DNA of 26,397 nt from a virus: positions 1 through 26,397 of the IMG/VR virus record IMGVR_UViG_3300048110_000031; one strand, 5' to 3'. How positions within the stretch are numbered: position 1 is the first letter of the stretch; the number at the start of each line of letters is the position of its first letter. Shown piece after piece: positions 1 to 8,436 of the stretch. The notes below the pieces were generated by a model. It saw only the letters and a list, made by a program, of their open reading frames with translations, did not search any database and was not told where the DNA came from. Made by a program: the position numbers and the translations under genes.

Positions 1-50
1 TCGGCAAGGAGTACCATGTACTCTTCTAGAAATTCATTTGATAGTGGCAT
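1..50 (-). CDS. Partial gene, start of probable gp16-like internal virion protein
   Basis: An ATG at 50-48 overlaps the TAA of the upstream gp15-like gene by one base (TAATG), a common translational-coupling arrangement in this genome. Sixteen codons are visible, beginning MPLSNEFLEEY, before the window ends. The assignment rests on position only: in T7-like phages the gene after gp15 encodes gp16, the large ejected internal core protein that carries a lytic transglycosylase domain. None of that domain is visible here, so another structural protein cannot be excluded. Confidence 0.5.
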   Translation of the reverse strand, partial: MPLSNEFLEEYMVLLA

Positions 51-2401
51 TAATTATCTCCTTGTATTAGGCCGTCATCCATATGTTCAACGGGTTGTCT
101 ATTCATTCGGACATACATTTTACTAAACTCACCTTCGCTGTCTTTCATTCCTTTAAGAATGTAGACAACCATGTATTGTCCTGTTGGTGTTCCGTCTTCT
201 CCGTTGATTGGTTTGACTTCAATAGCTTTAGCACCATTAGGCAAAGCGTGTGTGTATTGCAGTCTTTCAACGGTCATGTCGTTATCCCCAATCTTTTCGG
301 GGAATGCTTCATTAAGTTCTGCCATAGATGTTTCTAAGCTGACTGCTTGATTATCGTCTGTGCTAACAACTGTTTTAACTTTGCTAAACGCAATCTCTTC
401 AAGCATTCTAATTTTATCGTTGTAAGATTTAGCAACCAAGTTTTCAATTCCTTGCTCTACCATACGTCCTGCAATTGTGCCTTTACCTGTTCCAAAGACT
501 TCTTCGTGTGTGTATGTCATTCTAGTTTTAACTGTTTCACCTTTAGGGTTAACAATTTCTACTAAATCCAGGATAGGTTTACCTAGGCTATCTACCATAA
601 CAAACGTGCCATCTAGATAAGGCACAAGTGTCAAATCATCGGCATCATATTGTGGGAATTGTTTAGCAACGGTAATTGCAATCATAGCACTTTTAGTTTC
701 TAAGTTTGCCAAGTCAGTGCTTGCCATTGGAAACTTACGTTTGTTCCAAACTTGGTCATTAATAACAACATAGGTAGATTCTAGATGTTGTTGTGTTGCA
801 TCTACAGCTTGGTCTAAAGCCACGCCAGAGTTAAGATACATTTGTAACAAACCTCTAGCATTTACTCTAGCCACACCACTAAGGTTGCCACCGTCTAATT
901 CAAATCCATCCAACTCTTTGTTAAAATCTGTAAGACTGATAACTTCTTTCCAATAATTATTACCTAGCTGTTGGGCTTTCCACGCCTTAATAGCTGCGGT
1001 AGACAAATCATTCTCACCAGTTTGCATAAGCAAGTCGATAGATTTGTAATAAGCTTCTTGTGAATCTGACAGGTAATCAGCCGCAGGATTGTTTACAATT
1101 CCTTTTTGATTCATTTTTTGCCAAAGCTTATATCCCAGAGTAACTCTATCCATTCCTGCTTCGTCATAAATTTCATCATTGTTTGGAGCTGCTATACCTG
1201 CAAGAAGAGTGTCTTCCATTTGCGGAATAACTACACCATTCCTTCTGGCTAAATCCATTAGCTTATCTTCGGCTGCTATATAAGCCATTACAGTTTTTTG
1301 TTCTTCTGAAAGGGTTACACCTTTAAGAGCAGGGTTTTCTGGGTCATTTAATTTTGCCATTTCTTTAGCAATAAAATCATTTCTAATTATTTCTACACCG
1401 CTTCTAAGGTCTTTCTTAGATAAGTTAGCTGACCTTGCATTACCATTAAGCAATGCTGTAGCAGGTGCTAAATCAACAACACTTTTCTTTGCAATCGTTC
1501 TAATTTGTTTAAGAATACTTGCTGATTTTTCTGCGGTTGTTGATGTGTTTAAAAATGATGGTAGTTCACCTTTAGCACCACGTTTGTGGTTTAGGTATTC
1601 CTCAACAGCTTTTAGTGTTTTAGGATTACCATCAGATGTAACAATAGCTTGCTCTAGCATATTCAATAAAATTGCATTGGCTGCGTTAGGATTGATAGGA
1701 TTAGCCTTACCCGACATTGTAGAGTAATCTTTCATCTTACCAACTTCATCACGCCATACAGCTTCTACGTTAGCAATAATGTCAACGATAGGTGCTTTCG
1801 GGTCAGCCGAAAAAGCCTGTTGGAATTTAGTATAGACAGTATTTTCTAAAGCTTTGATTTTACCTTCTTCTTGTGCTTTTAATTGTACACCTTGCCAAGC
1901 TGTCTTAGCTTCGCCCATGACTGACACATAGCCACGCTTGTATGATTCACCTTTGCCATCAAAGTTTCTCTCAACTGTGCCATACCATGCATCTAGGTCA
2001 GCCGTTTCCATATCATTAGGAGCAGTTTGATTTAGTGTTTCAATATCTTGCAACGCATGAGACATACCAAAGTTTACGTTCAGTACATTCTCTGCATATT
2101 TTTCTTTTAGTGGGAGTGTCCTAGGGTCATTGGCATCCATCAACTTTTTGATTTCGTCTGGGTCTGTAATGCCGTCATTCTTTAAAACATCAAAAGCAGT
2201 TTGTGCTTCGGTTCTAATTGTCTTTAAATTACTATCTACATATTTATCAAAACTTCTATTAAAGCCACGCATTGATTCAGCAATCTGTAACAACTCATTT
2301 GACTTAGGTGCTTTTAGATTCGTAGCGACAGTTGATTGGTAATACACTCTATCTGTACCGCCTCTGTAGGTTGTTCCCCCACTATACTCATTGTCAGCCA
2401 T
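50..2401 (-). CDS. Internal virion protein, T7 gp15-like
   Basis: This 783-aa protein is close in length to T7 gp15 (747 aa) and occupies the gp15 slot between gp14-like and probable gp16-like genes. In T7, gp15 belongs to the internal core stacked on the portal and is ejected into the cell to form part of the periplasmic DNA-entry channel. The sequence is mostly alpha-helical in character, rich in Ala, Lys, Glu and Asp, with no signal peptide and no clear membrane segment. The N-terminus (MADNEYSGGTTYRGG) is Gly/Tyr rich and looks flexible. An AAGGAG-type ribosome site precedes the ATG. The call rests on synteny, length and composition; there is no enzymatic motif to confirm it. Confidence 0.75.
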   Translation of the reverse strand: MADNEYSGGTTYRGGTDRVYYQSTVATNLKAPKSNELLQIAESMRGFNRSFDKYVDSNLKTIRTEAQTAFDVLKNDGITDPDEIKKLMDANDPRTLPLKEKYAENVLNVNFGMSHALQDIETLNQTAPNDMETADLDAWYGTVERNFDGKGESYKRGYVSVMGEAKTAWQGVQLKAQEEGKIKALENTVYTKFQQAFSADPKAPIVDIIANVEAVWRDEVGKMKDYSTMSGKANPINPNAANAILLNMLEQAIVTSDGNPKTLKAVEEYLNHKRGAKGELPSFLNTSTTAEKSASILKQIRTIAKKSVVDLAPATALLNGNARSANLSKKDLRSGVEIIRNDFIAKEMAKLNDPENPALKGVTLSEEQKTVMAYIAAEDKLMDLARRNGVVIPQMEDTLLAGIAAPNNDEIYDEAGMDRVTLGYKLWQKMNQKGIVNNPAADYLSDSQEAYYKSIDLLMQTGENDLSTAAIKAWKAQQLGNNYWKEVISLTDFNKELDGFELDGGNLSGVARVNARGLLQMYLNSGVALDQAVDATQQHLESTYVVINDQVWNKRKFPMASTDLANLETKSAMIAITVAKQFPQYDADDLTLVPYLDGTFVMVDSLGKPILDLVEIVNPKGETVKTRMTYTHEEVFGTGKGTIAGRMVEQGIENLVAKSYNDKIRMLEEIAFSKVKTVVSTDDNQAVSLETSMAELNEAFPEKIGDNDMTVERLQYTHALPNGAKAIEVKPINGEDGTPTGQYMVVYILKGMKDSEGEFSKMYVRMNRQPVEHMDDGLIQGDN

Positions 2402-2414
2402 TATATCTCCTTAG

Positions 2415-2906
2415 TTATTGTGCTGTTGCTACCTTGTAATCAGTGTACGCAGACGCTGAATCAATCGCTAATCCCATCATACTAGGCTTCTGCGGAATAG
2501 GTTGGCTATACCAAACACTTTCCATAGCACCGTATGCTTCCATACGTTTACGGTCTAGTGACGCTAGGTCACCTTCAAAGCTTGCTTGGTTCTGATTGAA
2601 ATCTAAGTTTGCGTCTGTGTTAATATCTCGTATGATTGCACCTGCATTACCTGCACCAAGATTTAACATCTTAGCTACCGCAGCTCTACGTTCTTTTCTT
2701 AATTTTAAATCTGCTCTTACTTTGTCTTCTGCTTTGGCCTGTTGGTTTTGGTCAATAGCATTAATGTCTGTAAGATAACCCCGTGTAGCCCGTCCTCTAT
2801 TGGCCGCATTTATCGCCTCTTGCTGTCTTGCTTTCTGCTTTTGGCCTTGGTATTCCATGACCTTTCCGCCAATTGCAAGGGCAACTTGTGCTTCGGGTGT
2901 ACACAT
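2415..2906 (-). CDS. Internal virion protein, T7 gp14-like
   Basis: A 163-aa protein, slightly shorter than T7 gp14 (196 aa), in the correct slot between gp13-like and gp15-like genes. In T7, gp14 is ejected first and is thought to form the outer-membrane pore of the DNA-ejection conduit. It starts MCTPEAQVALAIGG, resembling the MC-plus-small-hydrophobic start of T7 gp14. A long charged helical stretch rich in Gln, Lys and Arg follows (about residues 20-80), then an Ala/Gly-rich segment around LNLGAGNAGA, and an Ala/Ser-rich C-terminus. The start is supported by a GGAG ribosome site and a one-base gap to the upstream gene. Confidence 0.72.
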   Translation of the reverse strand: MCTPEAQVALAIGGKVMEYQGQKQKARQQEAINAANRGRATRGYLTDINAIDQNQQAKAEDKVRADLKLRKERRAAVAKMLNLGAGNAGAIIRDINTDANLDFNQNQASFEGDLASLDRKRMEAYGAMESVWYSQPIPQKPSMMGLAIDSASAYTDYKVATAQ

Positions 2907-2907
2907 A

Positions 2908-3372
2908 TTATCTTCTCCTCATTAGTAAATGGAACGGTAAATTTGCGTGTCCATAATTTCTTGTCTCCATAATTTGGAAGCCACAAAATTCCAACCATTT
3001 GACAGATTTATAATTCCTTATGTCTATCCAATTAAAGATAAACTCATAATCTTTGTTTAATTCTTTGACCCACTTACGACACAACTTTATAAATTGTGGT
3101 TTGTGCATTTCGTCAAAAAGTTCTTCGCTAGTCAGCATCCATGCCACACCCCAATCTGGGGCATTACTAGCAACCACGCCAAACATCCCAATGATTTTTT
3201 CTTTATCACTTATCATTGTATAGATATCAGAGTTTGGTTTTGTAAATGGTAATACCAAAGCTTGAAAAGCATCTACATTATCTGATGCTCGTATTTCATC
3301 TAAGTCACTTTGTTTTATTTTATGGTGTAACTGTAGGACATCATCCAGAACACCTTTTCGTACATATCCCAT
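2908..3372 (-). CDS. T7 gp13-like protein, GNAT acyltransferase-like fold
   Basis: A 154-aa protein in the position of T7 gp13 (138 aa), a small protein needed for assembly of infectious T7 virions. The family is often annotated as a GNAT-like or DUF2833 acyltransferase. Supporting features are the N-terminal helix, the central IIGMFGVVASN strand-like segment that resembles the GNAT beta-4 region, and the late segment IDIRNYKSVKWLEFCGFQ. That last piece matches the common GNAT pattern in which Asn and Ser/Lys precede a helix ending in a GF turn. It may be a structural descendant rather than an active enzyme. Its ATG overlaps the stop of the tail tubular B gene. Confidence 0.7.
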   Translation of the reverse strand: MGYVRKGVLDDVLQLHHKIKQSDLDEIRASDNVDAFQALVLPFTKPNSDIYTMISDKEKIIGMFGVVASNAPDWGVAWMLTSEELFDEMHKPQFIKLCRKWVKELNKDYEFIFNWIDIRNYKSVKWLEFCGFQIMETRNYGHANLPFHLLMRRR

Positions 3373-5873
3373 TATATTGAGGCTGCTCTATTCTTATAAT
3401 ACCCTTCTATCTCTGCGGATATGAAGTGACATGGTAAATGACTTGTTGATGTAATCGTAGCTGTATACTTTGTATTCTCTGATTGAATAGGAACACTAAA
3501 TACACCACTATCAATGTTTGGTTGTCCAATTAAAGTCGATGAGCCACCAACAATATTACCTGTCATTGTATAATCGTATGACGGTTTGTTATTAGCTGCG
3601 ACTGTGACTTTAAAGAAACCAGAATCTTCATAAGCAAGTTTCATTGTTCTAATCTGATAACGTCCACTGACTATAGAGGCAGTGCTTTCACCACCTTTTC
3701 TAATGTATTGGGTACTAAACTGATAAGTAGAAGTATACGCTACTCCTAATAGGGCAGACGTATGATTTCCTGCAACAGTGATAGCTGTACCGACTTGACT
3801 TACTAAAGGCAAATCTGAGCCGTTAGATGCTCTAACAACTTTGATTGCTTGTGTTGTGTTGTACGGTAAAGTGTACGTTGTCTGGTCTGTACCTGCATTG
3901 TATGTACCTGTAACAGCCGTAAGCATATCTAGATGTACAGGAAAATTTAATCCACTATAGTTTGGATTACGCAAATCAATACGGCCTAGCTTTGTGTTAG
4001 TGTTTTCGTTGTACAACACATAGACATAGCTATCGTACTTTTCCGCTGATAAAATTTCTATACCAGTAAAATCCCACACTGACCATGATGACTGTGCTTT
4101 CTTATCTGAATCCCAAAAGTATTTATAGATATACATCTTACTAGCATAGTTAGGTGTTATTGCCCCGCTAGGCGTGTATTCAGTTGTGTTAGTAGTATCT
4201 AAAGTGTCATGTACTAGGCCAATCAAAGTATCTTCAACATCATTACTAACTATCTTATGTATTCCTGTTGGTATCAAAGAACTAACACCTACAGTTAAGT
4301 TCATACCATCATTAACTAAACTATCATCATCAGCAAAATATTCGACAATAGAAGTTTTATCATTTCTACGTTGTGCAAAATAAACAAACCTACCTGCATC
4401 AGCGGGTTTGACATCTGTATCGTGACTGAAAGATGAAGTCTTTGTAAGTACAGCCGTTGTAGGCGATACCGCATCACCAGATGACTCAAGCACATACTGT
4501 GATTCTTGTGAGAACAACAATAGCTGTTCGTTAAAATCAATTGAATTATATAGTTTGTTAACAGTTGTTCCAGATGCAGCAATATCAATTGGGTCTGTAT
4601 CTAATACATCTGTTCCTGTTGTAATAAAGAAGTTAAAGAACTGAGCGTTTTCTGTCAGTACCAAACTTTGGTCTGCAAGAATGCCAAGTCTGTTTTGAAA
4701 GAACGTAAGGTTTGTAGCTTTCTTATTGACAAACGATGGGGCAGGGTTGGTGTCATTATCACCTGCAACTCTGTCTGTCCAATCAACTTGTTTAAATGTA
4801 AATGTACCATCATTATTATTAATAAGAGCATGAGGCATTGTAGAATTATCAACACCAAGTTTTACATCGGGTGCTACAGTCTCTGACCAGATACCACCTG
4901 CTTTGTGTCTAACATAATAATCACCAAGAGTTTCACCTTCTTCACCAGTAATTTTAATAATCATATCTACTTTAGCGTAGTAAGGTAAATCAGAGAAATC
5001 CTGGATTTCATCTTTAACAGCATACATAGCTTGGTTACCAAAACCATCGGTAGTTGTTACTGTGTAAGTTTTACTTTGGTCATTAAGCCTGCCGTAGGCC
5101 ACGTTCTCATATTTAGTAAATGTAAATTTAGAAGTAATTGAAGAATAGTTTGCTAGTCCTTGTGTTGTACTAACAGTTGCCCCACTGTCACTTCTTATTG
5201 TTCTGAAACCAATACCATCGGCAGAACTAGACCAATCGGCAGAAGATGTTCCATATAAAAGAATATCAATGATTTTGTTCGTATCTCTAAACTGACTATC
5301 AGTGCTAGAGTCATTTCCTGTAGGCATTTGAAACTGTACTTCATAACCGTATGACCAATCTTGATGGGTTAATTTAACTGAATACTCACGACCATAGTTT
5401 GAACTTTTACAGTAAACTAAAAATTCTTCTACTTTGGCTGCGGTAGTTGCAGTGTCTTCTAGAATAGTTTTCTCCGTGTTGGCTACAAAAGTATAATCAG
5501 CAATGTTAACAAATTTTAAATTGTTTATTGGATTAGTTGTAGCAAGATAACTTGTGCCATTAGGTGTGCTTACAGTCTTTTGGTTACCTGCCAAATCATA
5601 AACTTTTGGTGTGGCGTTATTAGTAAAGACAGCAACATACTGGTCATCAGAGTCACGGTTAATCCAGTGTACGGCAGAATTGTTTGGAAAGGCAGTGCTA
5701 GACAGGACGTTAGCAATGTGGTGTAGAGATGGGCGTTTGCTTAACCCTTCCACAATGTTAGACTGAAAATTTATTTGTGTCTGTCCTTGGGCAGGATTAC
5801 GCTGAACGGGGTTCTGTTCACTGATACCATTAATAAGATTTGGTATTGATTGTGATGTAAGCCTAGTTGCCAT
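3372..5873 (-). CDS. Tail tubular protein B, T7 gp12-like (nozzle)
   Basis: At 833 aa this matches the size of T7 gp12 (794 aa), the hexameric nozzle at the tip of the short tail. It lies directly downstream of tail tubular A, as in T7. The start MATRLTSQSIPNLINGISEQNPVQR is characteristic of the family: members typically open with a phrase of the type 'iPNLiqGVSQQP...R' followed by a segment that names the 'vQGlskRP' region, seen here as NIVEGLSKRPSLHHI. The body is rich in Thr, Ser, Asn and Tyr and beta-strand prone, including repeated short YxVTTT and TxTxT stretches. The segment NLTFFQNRLGILADQSLVL (about residues 390-408) resembles the conserved 'fyqnRLgfls' block. No signal peptide is present. 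Confidence 0.9.
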   Translation of the reverse strand: MATRLTSQSIPNLINGISEQNPVQRNPAQGQTQINFQSNIVEGLSKRPSLHHIANVLSSTAFPNNSAVHWINRDSDDQYVAVFTNNATPKVYDLAGNQKTVSTPNGTSYLATTNPINNLKFVNIADYTFVANTEKTILEDTATTAAKVEEFLVYCKSSNYGREYSVKLTHQDWSYGYEVQFQMPTGNDSSTDSQFRDTNKIIDILLYGTSSADWSSSADGIGFRTIRSDSGATVSTTQGLANYSSITSKFTFTKYENVAYGRLNDQSKTYTVTTTDGFGNQAMYAVKDEIQDFSDLPYYAKVDMIIKITGEEGETLGDYYVRHKAGGIWSETVAPDVKLGVDNSTMPHALINNNDGTFTFKQVDWTDRVAGDNDTNPAPSFVNKKATNLTFFQNRLGILADQSLVLTENAQFFNFFITTGTDVLDTDPIDIAASGTTVNKLYNSIDFNEQLLLFSQESQYVLESSGDAVSPTTAVLTKTSSFSHDTDVKPADAGRFVYFAQRRNDKTSIVEYFADDDSLVNDGMNLTVGVSSLIPTGIHKIVSNDVEDTLIGLVHDTLDTTNTTEYTPSGAITPNYASKMYIYKYFWDSDKKAQSSWSVWDFTGIEILSAEKYDSYVYVLYNENTNTKLGRIDLRNPNYSGLNFPVHLDMLTAVTGTYNAGTDQTTYTLPYNTTQAIKVVRASNGSDLPLVSQVGTAITVAGNHTSALLGVAYTSTYQFSTQYIRKGGESTASIVSGRYQIRTMKLAYEDSGFFKVTVAANNKPSYDYTMTGNIVGGSSTLIGQPNIDSGVFSVPIQSENTKYTATITSTSHLPCHFISAEIEGYYKNRAASI

Positions 5874-5882
5874 TTATTTTCC

Positions 5883-6494
5883 TTAAATTACTTGAGTTCT
5901 AGTACGGTTAATAATGTAGTATTGGCTGTAGTTGCCAGTTAGTACATTGTAGTCACCCGCTCTTGCATCAGCTTGCTCAAAGGTAATGTGTGCTTCTTCT
6001 TCATCTTGTAATGCAAGCTTATTAAGTTCCAGTGAACCCATATATCTAGCACAGAAACGTCTTGCAGATTTGACTGCAATGTAGTGCCTAGCATATTGGG
6101 GAAGGTCTTCATACTGTTGTACCAAAACATAATCAACAACTGGGTTGTAAGTAAAGATATCAGTATGGTTTTTTAAATCATATAGAAAGCCACCTCGCTG
6201 AGTGTATGCGTAGGTTGCTTGGTATGGGGCTGCGACTTCTAGGTGTACGCAGTTTGTAGGTAGCACAACTTTGTTACTACTGTTTCTTTGTAATGTGACT
6301 TCATTCTCTGTATTAAAGTGCCATCCTTGTGACTGCACTGACATAGAAGTTTCATCAAGTATATTCTTTGCGATAGCGACATCTGAACCAACACCAGTAG
6401 TTGATGATATTGTAGATACAGGGGCTTCACCAATAAATGACAGCATGGTGTTTATCGCCTGTAGTTCTGTCGTAGCTGTAATTTGTGTTGTCAT
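5883..6494 (-). CDS. Tail tubular protein A, T7 gp11-like (gatekeeper/adaptor)
   Basis: A 203-aa protein, close to T7 gp11 (196 aa), which forms the dodecameric ring linking portal to nozzle. The family signature is visible: an opening of the form TELQAINTMLSFIGEAPVSTI, followed by the helix IAKNILDETSMSVQSQGWHFNTE and later LPQYARHYIAVKSARRFCARYMGS. These match the usual 'aiN.mL..iGe.pV' and 'GW.fNte' blocks of gp11-type proteins. It is the first gene after the capsid terminator and is followed by gp12-like after 9 bases. It has a usable ribosome site (AGAGGGAAACC) just 3' of the terminator U-tract. Confidence 0.92.
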   Translation of the reverse strand: MTTQITATTELQAINTMLSFIGEAPVSTISSTTGVGSDVAIAKNILDETSMSVQSQGWHFNTENEVTLQRNSSNKVVLPTNCVHLEVAAPYQATYAYTQRGGFLYDLKNHTDIFTYNPVVDYVLVQQYEDLPQYARHYIAVKSARRFCARYMGSLELNKLALQDEEEAHITFEQADARAGDYNVLTGNYSQYYIINRTRTQVI

Positions 6495-6504
6495 GGTTTC
6501 CCTC

Positions 6505-6544
6505 TAAAAAAAAGAAAAGGCAGGGATTTTACTCCCCACCTTTC
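6505..6544 (-). terminator. Intrinsic terminator after the capsid gene (T7 T-phi position)
   Basis: Read on the minus strand, an AAAGG-T-GGGGA arm pairs with TCCC-TG-CCTTT around an AAAA-type loop (hairpin 6516-6543). It is followed at once by TTTTCTTTTTTTTT. This is a classic GC-rich hairpin plus U-tract and lies 20 bases after the capsid stop codon, the same position as T7 T-phi. It is expected to be partial, so that capsid mRNA exceeds tail mRNA. Confidence 0.88.
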
Positions 6545-6563
6545 CTTGGTTTATTATTAACAA

Positions 6564-7559
6564 TTAGGCTTCTTTAATGCCCACTGCTGCTTCTGGTCTT
6601 AGGACGCCATGACCCATTGCGTATTTCGCAACCATCAATGTACCTTGACGTCTAATGTCGTATTCCATTTCGGAAGACAAGTCCATTAGCTTAACAGTAC
6701 CCGCTGCACTAGGGTGACAGACAAGTGCCACATAGTTAGCAAGGTTTACTTGTTGTGGATTAGAACCACCTTGAGTAGCAGAACCGCCCGGAACGCCTGT
6801 ATTAGACGAAAGGTCAGCAGCAATATCACCAAAGTGAGCAGTTGGAATTAGTTCAATTCCTGCTACCTTTAGGATTTTACCATCAGCTACACCACCGTTA
6901 GCACCACCAGAGAAATCTACGTTGACTGCATTAGTTGCATTAGCCATTTTGTAGTATTCTTCTAGTCTGATGAAAGCTTTTCGTCCTTCTTTAGGAACAT
7001 AGTTTTCATCAAGTTGCTTCGCCGCATCAAACAATGAATCAATCATTGCATTGGCCGCTGTCGCTGCTGTACCAGATGCGATACCAGTGTTCGTTAGAAC
7101 TGTACCAGACGCATAGCTAGTGTCAGCTACGTTGGCCGCACCTTGAGCTGCTTGACCGATAGTTTGCAAGATGTGCTTATCCTTTTGGAAAGCCAATGCT
7201 CTACCGATTTCAGTCGAATACGCAGAACGTACATCCCAGTGATTCTTAGCTTCTTCCAAATTTGATAGGAATACGCTAGATACTAGCAAGTCGTTAATTG
7301 TAATCGTCTTCTCGTTATGGTTTACATCACTACCTGTAATTTCAGTTCCAGGAGTATGGTAGGCTGCATCGATTCTGCCCATTACTGGGAAAGTCGCTGA
7401 CTTACCATTAGCGATAGAACGAACCATTTCCGCTCCCGCTGTTACTGTAGCTTGTTCAAACGATGTAAGAACTTCACCACTAAAGATTTTAAGAAACAGG
7501 GCATCTTCTGAACCTGATGCGTTGACTCGACCAACGCTTACTGGGGCTGCATTTGCCAT
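6564..7559 (-). CDS. Major capsid protein, T7 gp10A-like
   Basis: A 331-aa protein, close to T7 gp10A (345 aa), carrying the HK97-like major capsid fold of podoviruses. Typical features include the N-terminal segment ALFLKIFSGEVLTSFEQATV, the block SIANGKSATFPVMGRIDAAYHTPGTEI, and the C-terminal MEYDIRRQGTLMVAKYAMGHGVLRPEAAV, which is a hallmark of T7-like capsids. It is flanked by the scaffold gene upstream and by a strong terminator downstream. The start is set by a GAAGGAGAATATAC ribosome site. The 135-base gap upstream is where T7 carries its strongest late promoter (phi10); I could not identify one by eye. Confidence 0.95.
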   Translation of the reverse strand: MANAAPVSVGRVNASGSEDALFLKIFSGEVLTSFEQATVTAGAEMVRSIANGKSATFPVMGRIDAAYHTPGTEITGSDVNHNEKTITINDLLVSSVFLSNLEEAKNHWDVRSAYSTEIGRALAFQKDKHILQTIGQAAQGAANVADTSYASGTVLTNTGIASGTAATAANAMIDSLFDAAKQLDENYVPKEGRKAFIRLEEYYKMANATNAVNVDFSGGANGGVADGKILKVAGIELIPTAHFGDIAADLSSNTGVPGGSATQGGSNPQQVNLANYVALVCHPSAAGTVKLMDLSSEMEYDIRRQGTLMVAKYAMGHGVLRPEAAVGIKEA

Positions 7560-7694
7560 AGTATATTCTCCTTCTTGAGATTGTTAGATTTAAGTTTATT
7601 TAGAGACTTAACGCCTTCACTTAATTCCAGATTGTCTCCCTCAAGAGGTCTTTCTTTGTCGTTCTGGCAGTTGCCACACATAAGTGTCGCACAA

Positions 7695-8426
7695 CTAAAG
7701 TTGGCTATTACTTATCTTGTTCTGGACATCATTTCTGAAAGCTTCATCAGATTGATATCTAGGGTCTTTCATAGCCGTAGTCACTTCAGCCCAAGAACGG
7801 TATCCACCTTTGGCTTCACCCGCTGAACGTCCTCTAACTAGATTCGGTTCAATACCTTCGGCTGCTGAGTATCGTGCCTGTAATCCCATGACAGCAAGTT
7901 TAGTTTGCTCAATGTCACGACCATTGACAGTCACATTGTATGCATCAATTTCTTGTGCATTCAAATTTTGTTTAGCCCATTGCATCATGTCAGTGTAGTT
8001 ATCATTACCGCCCACCAAGCCTTTGATTTCTCCTGCTCGTTGGTTAGCCAATGCTTGCTGACCGTTAATAAAAGCATCAACATAATCTTTAGTGATGCCC
8101 GCCTTCTCCAGTGCTTGATATGACTTTTCGTCAAGTTGACCATTAGAGTCATATTCTTGTTGAAGACTCTCCATAGATAAACCTGCGGATTCGACAGCTT
8201 CTTCCGCTTTATCTATATTAAGGTTTTCTTCTTTAGCAGTGTCGGAACTTTCTGGAGTTTCCGCAGGTTTACCTAGTTTGCCTTCCAATTCACCGTAGGC
8301 TTTCGCCATATCTTCTGGTGAGGAAAACTTTTCTGGCAACCAATCTGGTCTTGAAGGTTGTTCTGTAACTTCTTCTGGCTTTTCAGAAGCAGTAACACCT
8401 TCATTGATTGTAGTTGTTTCTACCAT
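7695..8426 (-). CDS. Capsid assembly scaffolding protein, T7 gp9-like
   Basis: A 243-aa acidic protein lying between portal and capsid genes, as in T7 (gp9, 307 aa). It acts inside the procapsid to direct capsid protein assembly and leaves before DNA fills the head. The N-terminus contains SRPDWLPEKFSSPEDMAKAYGELEGKLG, the recognisable 'PDWLPEKF...pe.lA.aY.eLE.klg' signature of podovirus scaffolds. A Glu/Asp-rich low-complexity linker follows (about residues 60-85), then a helical region. The C-terminus is basic with aromatic residues, suitable for capsid binding. An AAGGAAACACAA ribosome site supports the ATG. Confidence 0.92.
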   Translation of the reverse strand: MVETTTINEGVTASEKPEEVTEQPSRPDWLPEKFSSPEDMAKAYGELEGKLGKPAETPESSDTAKEENLNIDKAEEAVESAGLSMESLQQEYDSNGQLDEKSYQALEKAGITKDYVDAFINGQQALANQRAGEIKGLVGGNDNYTDMMQWAKQNLNAQEIDAYNVTVNGRDIEQTKLAVMGLQARYSAAEGIEPNLVRGRSAGEAKGGYRSWAEVTTAMKDPRYQSDEAFRNDVQNKISNSQL

Positions 8427-8436
8427 TTGTGTTTCC

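Noticed and set aside
83-565. Plus-strand ORFs of 72-84 codons
   Set aside because: They mirror the gp15-like gene, have no ribosome sites and show the Phe/Cys/Ser-rich composition expected of antisense translation. The same reasoning removes all other plus-strand frames.
2810-2998. 62-codon minus-strand ORF spanning the gp13-like/gp14-like junction
   Set aside because: It overlaps both well-supported genes in another frame and has no ribosome site.
7560-7694. Late promoter or structured element upstream of the capsid gene
   Set aside because: AGTTG/CAACT and ACAC/GTGT pairings exist but are broken by unequal bulges, and no clear match to the ATCCRCCAACGGAT motif is present; nothing firm can be called.
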